Below are positions 18,275-27,860 of a DNA stretch of 64,000 nt, piece by piece. A model generated the notes under the pieces. The model searched no databases. It had not been told where the DNA came from and worked only from the letters and a program-made list of their open reading frames with translations. This DNA comes from Nakazawaea peltata (Eukaryota > Ascomycota > Pichiomycetes > Alaninales > Pachysolenaceae): positions 685,135-749,134 of the forward strand of contig BCGQ01000001.1 of assembly GCA_001599355.1 (NCBI GenBank), given 5' to 3'. A program made the position numbers and the translations under genes. The first letter of the stretch is position 1, and each line of letters begins with the position of its first letter.

Positions 18275-20056
18275 ATGTCAGAATTACCATTGAATGAAAA
18301 GGATGCCTTGAAAAAGTGCAGTTCCGGAAAGAAGAAGGCTTTGTTGCAGGTCATCGCTGTCCTTGGTCTTTCCGCCATTGCCTACCTTACCTCTAATAGT
18401 ATGGGGATGAAGTCGTCTTCCATTACTACCACGAATGAGAACTGGAGTTTAGTGGAGAAGTTGGAATTTGAGCCAATTTGCCCAATTGTTGACTTCTATA
18501 GACCTTCCACTTATGAGAAGTACAAGGACAATGTCTTGTCGAAGATCATGAATGACCCAGAATTCAAGAACCAATCGATTGCCAAGATGGCTGGTGCTGT
18601 GAAGGTCAAGACTGAGAGTCATGATGACGACCCAAAGACCGTTGAAGAGGACCCTGAATACTGGAGCAAATTCGGAGAGTTTGAGTCCTATTTGAAGGAG
18701 ACTTTCCCATTGTTCTACGATGCCACCACTTTGGAGAAGGTCAATACTCATGGTCTCGTTTACACTTGGGAGGGTTCTAATCCTGACCTCAAACCATTGG
18801 TTCTTATGCTGCACCAGGACACTGTCCCTGTGCCAGATGACACCGTTTCTAGATGGATCTACCCACCATTTGAAGGTCATTACGATGGTACTCATTTGTG
18901 GGGACGTGGAGTTGCCGATTGTAAGAACTTATTGATTGGGTTGTTAGAATCTGCTGAAGAATTGATCAAGGTTGATTTCAAACCTCAAAGAACCATCATT
19001 TACTCCTTCGGTTTCGATGAGGAAGTCGGTGGTAACAGAAACAAAAACGCCGACTTACTTTTAGACAAATACGGTAAGGACTCTATGTATGCCGTTGTCG
19101 ATGAGGGAGGTGTTTCTCTTACTCAATTGGAAGGCAAATGGATGGCTTTACCTGGTACTTGTGAAAAAGGTAGTGTTAACATCGATGTCCAATTAACTAC
19201 CCCAGGTGGTCACTCCAGTGTTCCACCAGATCACACATCTATCGGTATCTTGTCTGATTTCATTGTAGAGGTGGAACAGACTCCATTTGAACCAATCTTC
19301 ACCGATGCCAACCCTACTTTCAGACAATACCGTTGTATGGCTGAGCATTCTACTGAGATTGACCCTGCTCTTAAGTGGGATATCATTAATGCTGGTGAGG
19401 ATGAAGATGCTAATAAGAGAGTCAGAGACTACATTGATGCCGAGAGATGGTTGAAGTACTACATCAAGACTTCTCAACTGGCTGATATTATCAAGGGTGG
19501 TGCCAAATCCAATGCCTTACCTGAGAGTGTCAAAGTCACTCTTAACCACAGAGTAGCCATCGAGACTAAGATTGACGAAGTGTTGCAAAAAATTTTATCC
19601 AACGTTAAGGACATCGCTGCCAAGTATGACTTGGGTATTCTCTACGAGTATCCTGACGGTTCTACAAAGGTTATTGTTGAGCCAACCGCTAAAGGATACT
19701 TCACCTTCATTCCTACTGAAGGTTTAGAGAGCGCCCCTGTTACGCCTATCAACGACAAACATTGGGAAATTTTCAGTGGTAATATCAGACATGTTTATGA
19801 GGAAATTTCTGCTGACCCTGAATATTTCAGTGACCCAATTATCGTATCACCAGGTATTGCTACGGGAAACACCGATACTAGACTCTATTGGGATTTAACT
19901 AAACATATTTACCGTTACAGACCGGGTTTAGTTCCGAATGTTGAGAACAATGTTCACGGGGTTAACGAGAACATTCCGTTCGAGTCCCATTTACAGATCA
20001 TTGCTTTCTATTTTGAGTACATTCAAAGTGTTGATGCTGTGGATGATTCGGATTAA
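18275..20056 (+). CDS. Carboxypeptidase S-type M20 peptidase (copy 2)
   Basis: A tandem paralog of the previous gene, 593 residues, with the same layout: cytosolic tail, one membrane segment (about 20-40), M20 catalytic domain. Metal and catalytic residues are kept: His180 and Asp182 in HQDTVPV, GRGVADCKN, FDEEVGG and VDEGG. GGHSSVPPDHTSIG is identical to copy 1. The final His lies in NNVHGVNENIPFESH rather than NAHTVDEH, but the His itself is present. The residue before the catalytic His is encoded by CTG (18809-18811); Ser there would suit the family, which has Ala or Ser. The two copies differ throughout, so the duplication is old and they may differ in substrate. Confidence 0.92.
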   Translation: MSELPLNEKDALKKCSSGKKKALLQVIAVLGLSAIAYLTSNSMGMKSSSITTTNENWSLVEKLEFEPICPIVDFYRPSTYEKYKDNVLSKIMNDPEFKNQSIAKMAGAVKVKTESHDDDPKTVEEDPEYWSKFGEFESYLKETFPLFYDATTLEKVNTHGLVYTWEGSNPDLKPLVLMLHQDTVPVPDDTVSRWIYPPFEGHYDGTHLWGRGVADCKNLLIGLLESAEELIKVDFKPQRTIIYSFGFDEEVGGNRNKNADLLLDKYGKDSMYAVVDEGGVSLTQLEGKWMALPGTCEKGSVNIDVQLTTPGGHSSVPPDHTSIGILSDFIVEVEQTPFEPIFTDANPTFRQYRCMAEHSTEIDPALKWDIINAGEDEDANKRVRDYIDAERWLKYYIKTSQLADIIKGGAKSNALPESVKVTLNHRVAIETKIDEVLQKILSNVKDIAAKYDLGILYEYPDGSTKVIVEPTAKGYFTFIPTEGLESAPVTPINDKHWEIFSGNIRHVYEEISADPEYFSDPIIVSPGIATGNTDTRLYWDLTKHIYRYRPGLVPNVENNVHGVNENIPFESHLQIIAFYFEYIQSVDAVDDSD

Positions 20057-20948
20057 TCTTAGCCCCTTTTACTTAAAGGTGAGAAAAAATAAAGGGTGAC
20101 GATATTTTACGGCCGGGATCTTTTTCTCGACCGAGATTTTTTGACAGTGGAATTTATTTGGCTGGAGTGATTAAATAATTTAATAAGGACATCTTGTTGA
20201 GGAATAAAGCAATTGTAGATAGAAATGTTCTGAAATATCGATGCCGAAGGGTATTATGTCATCGATGACTTGGTGGGCTCTCAAGGATTCGGAAGTAGCT
20301 TACAGAAAAATCATGAAAATCACTCTTTTCTTTGCTCTCTACATTAAATTCGATCTCTTCTATAGTCTCTGTAGAGTAATATCTCCGGTGGCCTTGTAGT
20401 CAACAACAGTGCAGTCCAATGCAAAATCGGTCCTAAGCTATTATATCATGCGGGATATCTAAACTAACAACAACAATAACAATACATCGGTCGCAAAATA
20501 TCTCCACGGTTGCTAGACCCAAAGACCGTTACGCTTGCTCGGTTCAAATAAAAAAAAACACCTCGGCTCTTACGTTTCACCCTTTTGGGAATTCTGATGT
20601 AATCAGCAAAATGGGGGTCTTCTAGAAAAAAAGAAGCCCATAACTACATTCTAGACCCCTAAAGAACTCTTCGGGCTTCGCTTCGGTGGATGTCAATTAC
20701 CAGGGGTCACGTCTCCAGATTTTGATCACTATTTAGTTTTATTTATTACATTTTGTTTGAATCTTAAAGCTTGAATATTATATTAATCTGTATAAACGGA
20801 GACTATCATCTCATTATTCTTAAAAAATCATCATCAGTAGTAAAAAGTCATCAAAATAAAATCGTAAGCAGCATCATAGTCATCATGTAGTCGTAGAAAT
20901 AAATAAGTCGGTCAACCAGTAACAGACTCTGAACGAGGCAAAACTAGT
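20057..20948. other. Intergenic between CPS copy 2 and the ECM13-like gene
   Basis: 892 bp between convergent 3' ends. No tRNA or coding frame that I can support. It contains an interleaved pair of inverted repeats at 20614-20679 (see findings). Confidence 0.5.
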
Positions 20949-21713
20949 TCACACAACAATACGAGGGTGAACCAAATCTATTATTTCTGGGGTCTTTTGA
21001 ATATGACTTTGGTGGTGGTCGGTTAAGTCTTGCTCTTCAAGTTCTTCTTCATCGGATGCCGAAGAACAATGTGTTAATGAAGGCATATCTCCGTTTGAAT
21101 GGTCATTAGATTTGACAGACACGAGCTTAAAATTGCTTTCCCCCAGTCTATTCAATTTTGAGAGGGAAAGGAAAACTGATTCTTCTTCTGGAGATGTCAG
21201 AGGAGACTCATCATCCTCTTCATCAGAAGCAATAGAGGAATCAGAATAGTAATCATCATCAGATTCGTATGAACTGTATCCATCATCTTCGATGTCATGC
21301 TCAGTGAACAGACCCATAGAACCGAATCCATATTCACTGACTTGATAATCTTCTAAGTCGCTGTCATCGTCGCTGTCCTCAATTTCGTAGTCTTCGACTT
21401 CAGTTTGAGAAATGCTAATGTGTCTAGAGTCAGAGGATGAGTAAACGCGTTGGATTTCAATTTCCTCCTCATCAGATGAAGAAGACAAATCTTCATCATC
21501 ATCTTCCATCTCCTCAGAGATTGTGACAGAAGAAATGCGCACAGCAGGGAAATTTGGTAATGGTCTCTTATGCTGTAAAGAGTCCATCAAGTTATCTAAC
21601 AAGTTGGCTTGGCAAACAAGGACTCTCAAGTTGGCATTAGGATTAACAGCCTCCTTAGTTAATTTCAGTTTGACCTTTGAAGCCAAAATATAAGTTTGAG
21701 CTAATGTAGACAT
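20949..21713 (-). CDS. Ecm13/Yjr115w-like protein
   Basis: 254 residues. The first 55 residues (LAQTYILASKVKLKL, then LRVLVCQANLLDNLMDSL) match what I recall of the Ecm13/YJR115W family N terminus: a conserved helix pair of unknown biochemical role. The rest is strongly acidic and Ser-rich (SSSSDEEE, DSDDDSDLEDY, SDDDYYSDSS), probably disordered and with many CK2-type sites. No membrane segment. Its upstream region is long (about 1.65 kb) and full of Yap1-type TTACTAA sites, suggesting stress-responsive, tightly regulated expression. The family match rests on memory of a short region; without a search it is probable, not certain. Confidence 0.65.
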   Translation of the reverse strand: MSTLAQTYILASKVKLKLTKEAVNPNANLRVLVCQANLLDNLMDSLQHKRPLPNFPAVRISSVTISEEMEDDDEDLSSSSDEEEIEIQRVYSSSDSRHISISQTEVEDYEIEDSDDDSDLEDYQVSEYGFGSMGLFTEHDIEDDGYSSYESDDDYYSDSSIASDEEDDESPLTSPEEESVFLSLSKLNRLGESNFKLVSVKSNDHSNGDMPSLTHCSSASDEEELEEQDLTDHHQSHIQKTPEIIDLVHPRIVV

Positions 21714-23360
21714 TGTATGGTATGAAGTAGTGGCGTCGAAAATTATATGTATAATGGAACAGTCGAATAAATATTTGCAAATTGATACTAATTCACAACA
21801 AATTACTCGAACTATAGATGATAGTTTAATATGTAGTCATGTACTTGTTTATGATAATGACATCTTCCCCAAAGTTCAGGGGGTGTTGATGTTTTATATA
21901 TCATCTTCGTTTCCCTTGCTGACATGGGAGGGAATTAACTCAAATCTGAGTTACTTTCGGGCTTAGTAACCGAGCCGTTCGGAACGTTCACTTACTCATC
22001 GGAACGTAAAAATGTTTACTAATCCGAATTACTCATCTCTGAACGTGAACGCGCAGGGAACGAGAGAGAGAGAAAAAAATTACTAAACCGGACATGTTTA
22101 CTAAAGGGGAAACTTGTCCTTAAACCACTGCGCTGTTTGCTTGCGTTAAAACCGAAGTTTAAGTGCCGAGGTAAATTCTCTCCCATTTCTCAATTTTAGG
22201 TTTATATTTCGCGAAATGGAGGACGCCAGACTACATATCCTACTCTATTATCTTGTCCGCTTCATGATGGCGACCATTCTCTGCTTTGAGCCAAATCTAT
22301 TTTCCACTTTTTTTTACTACCCGAGAAATTAAATCGCCTTCCGTGGAAAAAACATCTTTCTCGGTTCGGAAGAGAGCTCGGGTTTAATGCTTTTCTTTTT
22401 TTCCGTTCCGTTCGTTTTTTTTTTCTCTCTCTTTTATCTCTCAAGCCGAGCCAGCGAACGGAAACGAAACAAAAATGAGCTCAGGAATTAGGGAATAAGG
22501 GAAAAAAGCAAGGAAATAAGGGAACACACACACAATTTTTTTTCAGATCAGTTTAAAGTTGAGCCTGGATCCAGGATTTAAGTCCATAAAACGAGGAGTT
22601 GGTAGAGAGTGAATGGGTCGATGTTTCGGATTAGTATCGGATGACCGCCTGATTCCAAAGCAGATATCAGTGCTGTTTTCATCTTTTCATCCATTTCGAA
22701 ATCTTCGTAAGGCTAGCTCTCAGAACGGCTCACACATTCTTTTGGGATTTACGGCCTTAACCCTTTAAGTGCAAGTCTGTTTACTAAGCATTTTCTTTTT
22801 TCAGTCGCTTTTTTACTAAGCATAGTTTCTGGACCTTACGCAGATTTCTTTTTTTTTTGTCTTTTTGCTCTATCAAGTTGCCATCACTCTAATTAGTCAC
22901 GTAATCGGATTCGTTTTCTAGCCGTGCAACGGCGCTCTCCTAGTCTAAATTGCATTGTAATATTATTTTCTTCTTATTAAGATTTATTACTAATTTGTTG
23001 GGGTCAATCCAAAATCAATTCTCAACTTGCATTAGTCTAATTTATTCATAAGATAAGATACCTTTGATAACAACCTTGATCTTGCTCAGGCCATCCCCCA
23101 TATTCGGAAAGGTTCATGTTGCAATTCAGCAGTGGTCTCATTTGCACCTATTTTTCACCTCTTCCCACAAATGGAGCCACTTTAATGTAGCAACTACCCC
23201 CAATGACGCCATGACGAGGGGCTGAAGCAACTGTTTGCCATCGCAGCATTTTACAAAATTCGGAACGCTCTTTTATTGCAATTTAACAAAAAAAAATAAA
23301 TACTCGTTTTCAAAGCCCATAGTTATTGAAGTGTCGTTTAACGATATCAATTGCTTAACA
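21714..23360. promoter_or_regulatory. Long (1.65 kb) divergent regulatory region
   Basis: No gene is supportable inside it. It carries TTACTAA/TTAGTAA at seven places (21963, 22016, 22080, 22098, 22781, 22813, 22987). Two TTACTCATC copies (21992 and 22029), each followed within three bases by GAACGT, lie near 21990-22045. Several poly-T tracts occur at 22300-22430 and 22795-22865. It separates the starts of the ECM13-like gene and the membrane-protein gene, so it serves both. Confidence 0.6.
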
Positions 23361-24299
23361 ATGACACAGCCTTCTACGCCTTCTTCGCCTGTATCGATAA
23401 GAGATCAACTGTACGAGCAAGCATTCAAGCAGCTGATTGATTTCCATGAACTTGACGTTCAATTGTCCTCTGATCAGAGGCTGACGTTGGCGCTGTTCTA
23501 TAGAAAACAATCCATCGCCAATATTCTGTTCTTGTATTTAGGTTTCTTGCCGGGTTTGGCGCTTCCATTCGTATTGCAATACCGGAAAACTGGAAGTACG
23601 AAGGGAGTGAAGTTTGGAAAATCTGTATTTTGGGGGATGGGTGGAATGATAGTGATGCCTCAGATTCTTAGCCCCATCTACTTCAACTCCAAATTTGAGG
23701 AATTGAAGTTGCAAAAAGGAAATGAATCTAAAGAAGTGAAGGTTGTGGAATTATTACCACTGATTAAAGCGGTAGTATGGTCCGGATATTTCTTAGCTAC
23801 ATCCAAGGATCCTCAGCTCATCTTGAAAGATCCAAGGGTGCTCCGTGCAGAGCAAGAGCAAGGTAGCAATGTACAGAGGAAACCAGGATTTATTGCTAAT
23901 GGAGATTTACTTGGTATTAAGAATGGAACACAATATGGCGGTATCCCACAAGATAATGAGATGGACAAAAAGTCATCAGCTTGGGATCCTGTTAGACAAG
24001 GAAATTATAATGATTATGACCCTCAAGAGCGTAGCTCATCTGCATTTGCACAAGAAACGAATGATGACATATTTGAAGTTGACTTTGATGAATCAAACTC
24101 TAAGGACTCAAGGGGAGAAGGTTTTGGACAGAGATCAACCTCAGCTTGGGATCGCGTAAGGCACCAGTCTATAAGTGGGAGGGGTAATATCATAGGTACT
24201 CCTCGTCCTTCCAACTCATATTCATACCAGAGCCCTACAAAGAGTGAGCAGGATGAGTTTGATGAATTAATTGAGAAGGAGAGAAATGCCCAAGACTAG
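23361..24299 (+). CDS. Hypothetical membrane protein with SAWDxVR repeats
   Basis: I chose the ATG at 23361 (MTQPSTPSSP). The longer frame from 23235 lies in an A/T-rich leader and has no conserved look. 312 residues: a hydrophilic N terminus, then about three hydrophobic segments (ANILFLYLGFLPGLALPFVL near 51-70, GMGGMIVMPQILSPIYF near 90-107, LLPLIKAVVWSGYFLA near 131-146). A polar C-terminal half follows with two copies of a short motif, SAWDPVR (about 206-212) and SAWDRVR (about 261-267). This resembles small mitochondrial or ER membrane proteins, but I cannot name the family. Confidence 0.7.
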   Translation: MTQPSTPSSPVSIRDQLYEQAFKQLIDFHELDVQLSSDQRLTLALFYRKQSIANILFLYLGFLPGLALPFVLQYRKTGSTKGVKFGKSVFWGMGGMIVMPQILSPIYFNSKFEELKLQKGNESKEVKVVELLPLIKAVVWSGYFLATSKDPQLILKDPRVLRAEQEQGSNVQRKPGFIANGDLLGIKNGTQYGGIPQDNEMDKKSSAWDPVRQGNYNDYDPQERSSSAFAQETNDDIFEVDFDESNSKDSRGEGFGQRSTSAWDRVRHQSISGRGNIIGTPRPSNSYSYQSPTKSEQDEFDELIEKERNAQD

Positions 24300-25433
24300 C
24301 ACCACTTATTATTTATTCTGAATATAGTAATTAACATTTTTAACATACTTTGTATATGTAGACATTTAAGGGCTGTGTATTCCCCACAATCAGAATCCGA
24401 TGCCTATTTCTCTTTCGGGATTTGTTTGTGAGTAAGGCTGTACGCGCGCATCTTGTTCGGAAGCATTTTTTCTCGGATGATAAAAAGTGTCCACCATCCG
24501 AGAACTTGACAGAAGGCCGAAGTCTTCGGACTGGGGGTGGCTTGTTAGCGAGCAGTGGAGCCATCATCAAAGTTATCGGTCCATTCTGGTATTCTGCGTT
24601 TGCTGCATGTGTCCATAGATGAGCTATTTCCAGAACGGTTCAGCTCTCATATCTTTAAACCCGAAATATGAAGTTTAGCTTCCGGGTGCCACATTTTGTG
24701 ACCCAAAAAGTACTATAGGCGCACTATAAATTCTTAAAATCCGAACACTTGATATTTTTTGAGATTTTAATTTCCTCTTGTATTATGGCCTGTTTTTATG
24801 TATATCTGAGTGCGATCGGCCCCACAAAACGTGGATAAATCTCAAATTTAATGGTTTGGGGCTCTTACAACATTTCAGCATTTCTGTAGTACTAGAGCAC
24901 TTAAGATTGACCTTCGGTGACTCACTGCTTCTTCCGGCTCCATTTGACCACCCTCACTGTTACCAATGACCCGGGGTTATTTTTCGTAACTAAACACGGA
25001 TCTCTGGCACCAACTTTTTTTCCTTCTGGCTCAACGGACAAAATTTCCATTGCAAAAGGAAAAAGTCTGGGGTAATAAGAGGATGATGTAATAGTAGTGT
25101 ACAAATTATCAATTATTGATCCAAAAAATGGCAGACTCCAGGCTGCTAGACTATAGTATTTGCTCTATCCAGATTCTCCGTGTCAATAACAACCTGACAG
25201 CTTCCGTTGTTCCTCAGCTTGTGCTCATCCTTTTTCTGTTTATTTTACATGTGACTGAACTGCAGAGACGCAAGTTCACCTACTTTAATTTAGTAAGGGC
25301 TCATTTGTTTATCCATTTTACCGTAATTATCTAGGAGAGATGGAAATGAAAGATAAAATCGATATCTATAAAATCAGGTCTGTTTCCCCGGATTTTTTGT
25401 AGCAATAATCAATATCTCGTTACTAAGTAGAAA
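24300..25433. other. Intergenic before SFC1
   Basis: 1134 bp. It holds a perfect 10-bp hairpin (24470-24504) followed by a 13-bp palindrome (24517-24529); see findings. No coding gene or tRNA seen. The last 100 bp are AT-rich and lead into SFC1. I did not find a clear carbon-source response element. Confidence 0.5.
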
Positions 25434-26393
25434 ATGTCTTCAACGACCAATACCAAAAAAAATCCAGTCATCGACTTGGTTGCAGGTGGTACCGCTGGTC
25501 TCTTCGAGGCCTTGTGTTGTCACCCATTGGACACCATTAAAGTCAGAATGCAATTGTACAAGAGAAGATCTGGTCTTCAAGGAACAAAACCCCCTGGATT
25601 CCTCAAGACAGGTACCAATATCCTGCAAAAAGAAGGTGCCATTGCCTTATACAAAGGATTGGGGGCTGTTGTCATTGGAATCGTACCTAAAATGGGTATA
25701 AGATTTTCCACCTATGAAATGTACAGAGGATGGTTGAAGGATGCAGATGGGTCCATAACTACAGCTAACACATTCATTGCCGGTGTCGGTGCAGGTATCA
25801 CAGAGGCTGTTGCGGTAGTCAATCCTATGGAAGTTGTCAAAATTCGTTTACAAGCTCAGCATCATTCGATGGTCGATCCATTGGATATTCCAAAATACAG
25901 AAATGCTCCTCATTGTCTGTATATGATTGTAAGAGAAGAAGGTTTGAGTACATTATACAGAGGTGTCACTTTGACCGCAGCTAGACAAGCAACTAACCAG
26001 GGTGTCAATTTCACCGTTTATTCTAAACTCAAAGAGTATTTACAAGGCTATCACAATGTAGAGCAATTGCCAAGTTGGGAAACATCTATTGTTGGTTTGA
26101 TTAGTGGTGCTTTAGGGCCGTTGTCCAATGCTCCCTTAGACACAATTAAAACCAGAATGCAAAAGGAAAGTGGTATTTCCAATGAAAATGGTCTTCAGAG
26201 ATTCACAAGAATCGCCGGGAAATTGATCCAAGAAGAAGGTGCAAGAGCATTGTATAAAGGTATCACACCTAGAATCATGAGAGTCGCCCCTGGTCAAGCT
26301 GTCACTTTCACCGTCTACGAATACATGAGATCCAAGTTGGAAACTTTACAACTGTCCATCTCCAACAAGTCCGCCGTCATCTTTGACGAGTGA
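25434..26393 (+). CDS. SFC1: Mitochondrial succinate/fumarate carrier
   Basis: Inner-membrane carrier that imports cytosolic succinate in exchange for fumarate, needed for growth on ethanol or acetate. 319 residues, three carrier repeats: HPLDTIKVRM near residue 30, NPMEVVKIRLQAQ near 132 and APLDTIKTRMQ near 235. The stretches GVGAGITEAVAVVNPMEVVK, TAARQATNQG and RVAPGQAVTFTVYEYMR are characteristic of Sfc1/Acr1 and separate it from other dicarboxylate carriers. It has no intron. In baker's yeast it is induced by non-fermentable carbon through Cat8; I could not find a convincing site here. The last 15 residues are variable. Confidence 0.93.
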   Translation: MSSTTNTKKNPVIDLVAGGTAGLFEALCCHPLDTIKVRMQLYKRRSGLQGTKPPGFLKTGTNILQKEGAIALYKGLGAVVIGIVPKMGIRFSTYEMYRGWLKDADGSITTANTFIAGVGAGITEAVAVVNPMEVVKIRLQAQHHSMVDPLDIPKYRNAPHCLYMIVREEGLSTLYRGVTLTAARQATNQGVNFTVYSKLKEYLQGYHNVEQLPSWETSIVGLISGALGPLSNAPLDTIKTRMQKESGISNENGLQRFTRIAGKLIQEEGARALYKGITPRIMRVAPGQAVTFTVYEYMRSKLETLQLSISNKSAVIFDE

Positions 26394-26747
26394 TCTATGT
26401 AATTATTTTATTATTCATCTGAAAAATCTGTAGCACGCCCCCTTTTCCCTTTTCCCTCCCCTTTCCTTTCCTCTTCCACTAATCCCTCCACAAAAAAGCA
26501 TGTGAAACATGGTCGTGCGCATCCCCCTAATTACTTGCATATTCCCTCCCTTTTTGCCTCTTCGCTTTGCTGAACTTCTCTTTTTACTTTTTTGCTTCTC
26601 ATTAGCGAGAAATTAGTCCTCCTGCTATCAAAAAAAGAGGAATTTTTCTTAATAACCTAGCAGATATTTCTATTTTTATAAATTACAATATACAAGGAAG
26701 TCATCTCATCGTTATTCGGGTGGTAATATTTATCGGTATAGCATAAG
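26394..26747. other. Intergenic SFC1 - coiled-coil gene
   Basis: 354 bp, mainly C/T-rich on the plus strand (26440-26600), then AT-rich. No feature beyond a probable pyrimidine-rich promoter. Confidence 0.4.
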
Positions 26748-27665
26748 ATGAACCAGACACCTCCAATTTCACCGGTGGTGAAGTTAAAATTGAAACAACT
26801 AGATGAGAAGAAGCTCCGCCAAAATAACGCTTTAGATAAGGCATCTTCAAAGTTGCAGTCCCTTTTAGAGAGGGAGGCTACATCAGGAAAGAATGTTGAT
26901 AAGGATGCTCTGAAGGTTTCTTCGGTCTCTGGTTCCAATTCTGTAGTGATTTCAGCTTCAGGTACAGAACCAGTGAAGGCTCTTTCAAGCAGCGGAAATG
27001 AAGACGCCGCTTCGGTATCTAAGAAATTATCAGGTTTAATGTCACAACTCTTGGATAATGATAAGAATGGGCCATTATTACTTTCGGAAGAATCTGTCTC
27101 CGATATGATCACAATACTCAATGCGACAGTAAATTTCATTCAAAACCAAGAGAATCTGCTCAACTTGTTGAAGTTGAATACAGGTATTGTGAGGGAGCAG
27201 TTCCTGGTGGAAAGAGAGATGTTTTTGAAAGAGCTTGATGCTTTGAAGACAATACGGGAGAAACAGTTGAAAGATTTGGTGAGGAGGAGGAATTCGGAAC
27301 CTTCAAGATCGAGAAAGAACTTCATGAAAACTGTAGGACTTAATTCCTCATCTACTGCGATGACTCCATTGAGCAGGTCGGACCTCAACCGCAAATTGAA
27401 GCCGGAGTTGGATGAGTCTGACAGGACAATATCAGATGATGAAGAGATTGATGATGACACTCCTGGTATGGGCAGACTCGATAGAGCTGCCTTCACTAAG
27501 ATGCAAAGAAACCAAGATTACAATAAATTGATTGAGGAAATCAATAAGAACCAGAAGCTTTATCTCAGTAACAAGTTTGGATATTACCATAATACTTTGA
27601 ACGAGAACAGAAGACATCGGAAGAAAAGAAAGCTCGTTGCTCCTGTAGTTGAAGAGAGGAAATGA
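26748..27665 (+). CDS. Hypothetical coiled-coil protein, 305 residues
   Basis: Not recognised. A charged N terminus (LKLKQLDEKKLRQNNALDK) is followed by a Ser-rich linker. A predicted coiled coil spans about 115-190 (MITILNATVNFIQNQENLL, then REQFLVEREMFLKELDAL). An acidic patch (ISDDEEIDDDTPGMGRLDR, near 223-245) and a strongly basic tail (NRRHRKKRKL, near 290-298, a likely nuclear signal) complete it. SRSRKNFMKT and SRSDL could be kinase sites. The layout suits a nuclear structural or chromatin protein. It converges on RPP1, 195 bp away. Confidence 0.7.
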   Translation: MNQTPPISPVVKLKLKQLDEKKLRQNNALDKASSKLQSLLEREATSGKNVDKDALKVSSVSGSNSVVISASGTEPVKALSSSGNEDAASVSKKLSGLMSQLLDNDKNGPLLLSEESVSDMITILNATVNFIQNQENLLNLLKLNTGIVREQFLVEREMFLKELDALKTIREKQLKDLVRRRNSEPSRSRKNFMKTVGLNSSSTAMTPLSRSDLNRKLKPELDESDRTISDDEEIDDDTPGMGRLDRAAFTKMQRNQDYNKLIEEINKNQKLYLSNKFGYYHNTLNENRRHRKKRKLVAPVVEERK

Positions 27666-27860
27666 GTTAATGATGGTTATGATTATTTGGGAAGGTAAAT
27701 GTTCGGATGGTGTTGACTGTGGTTCTGGTTTTGTGACGTACTTGGTTTCGTATGTATAAATATATATATCAAATGTACTATTTTTTACAATCTACACTTT
27801 GGTATTAACGAATTATTGAACATAATATTTTATTGATTATCTTTTGCTTATGCGAGGTGC

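Noticed and set aside
20500-20560. A tRNA-like GGTTCAAAT near 20540
   Set aside because: No acceptor stem or A box of suitable spacing around it.
24340-24622. Overlapping short frames on both strands near 24.4 kb
   Set aside because: They overlap the hairpin region, lack homology and have opposite frames of equal quality.
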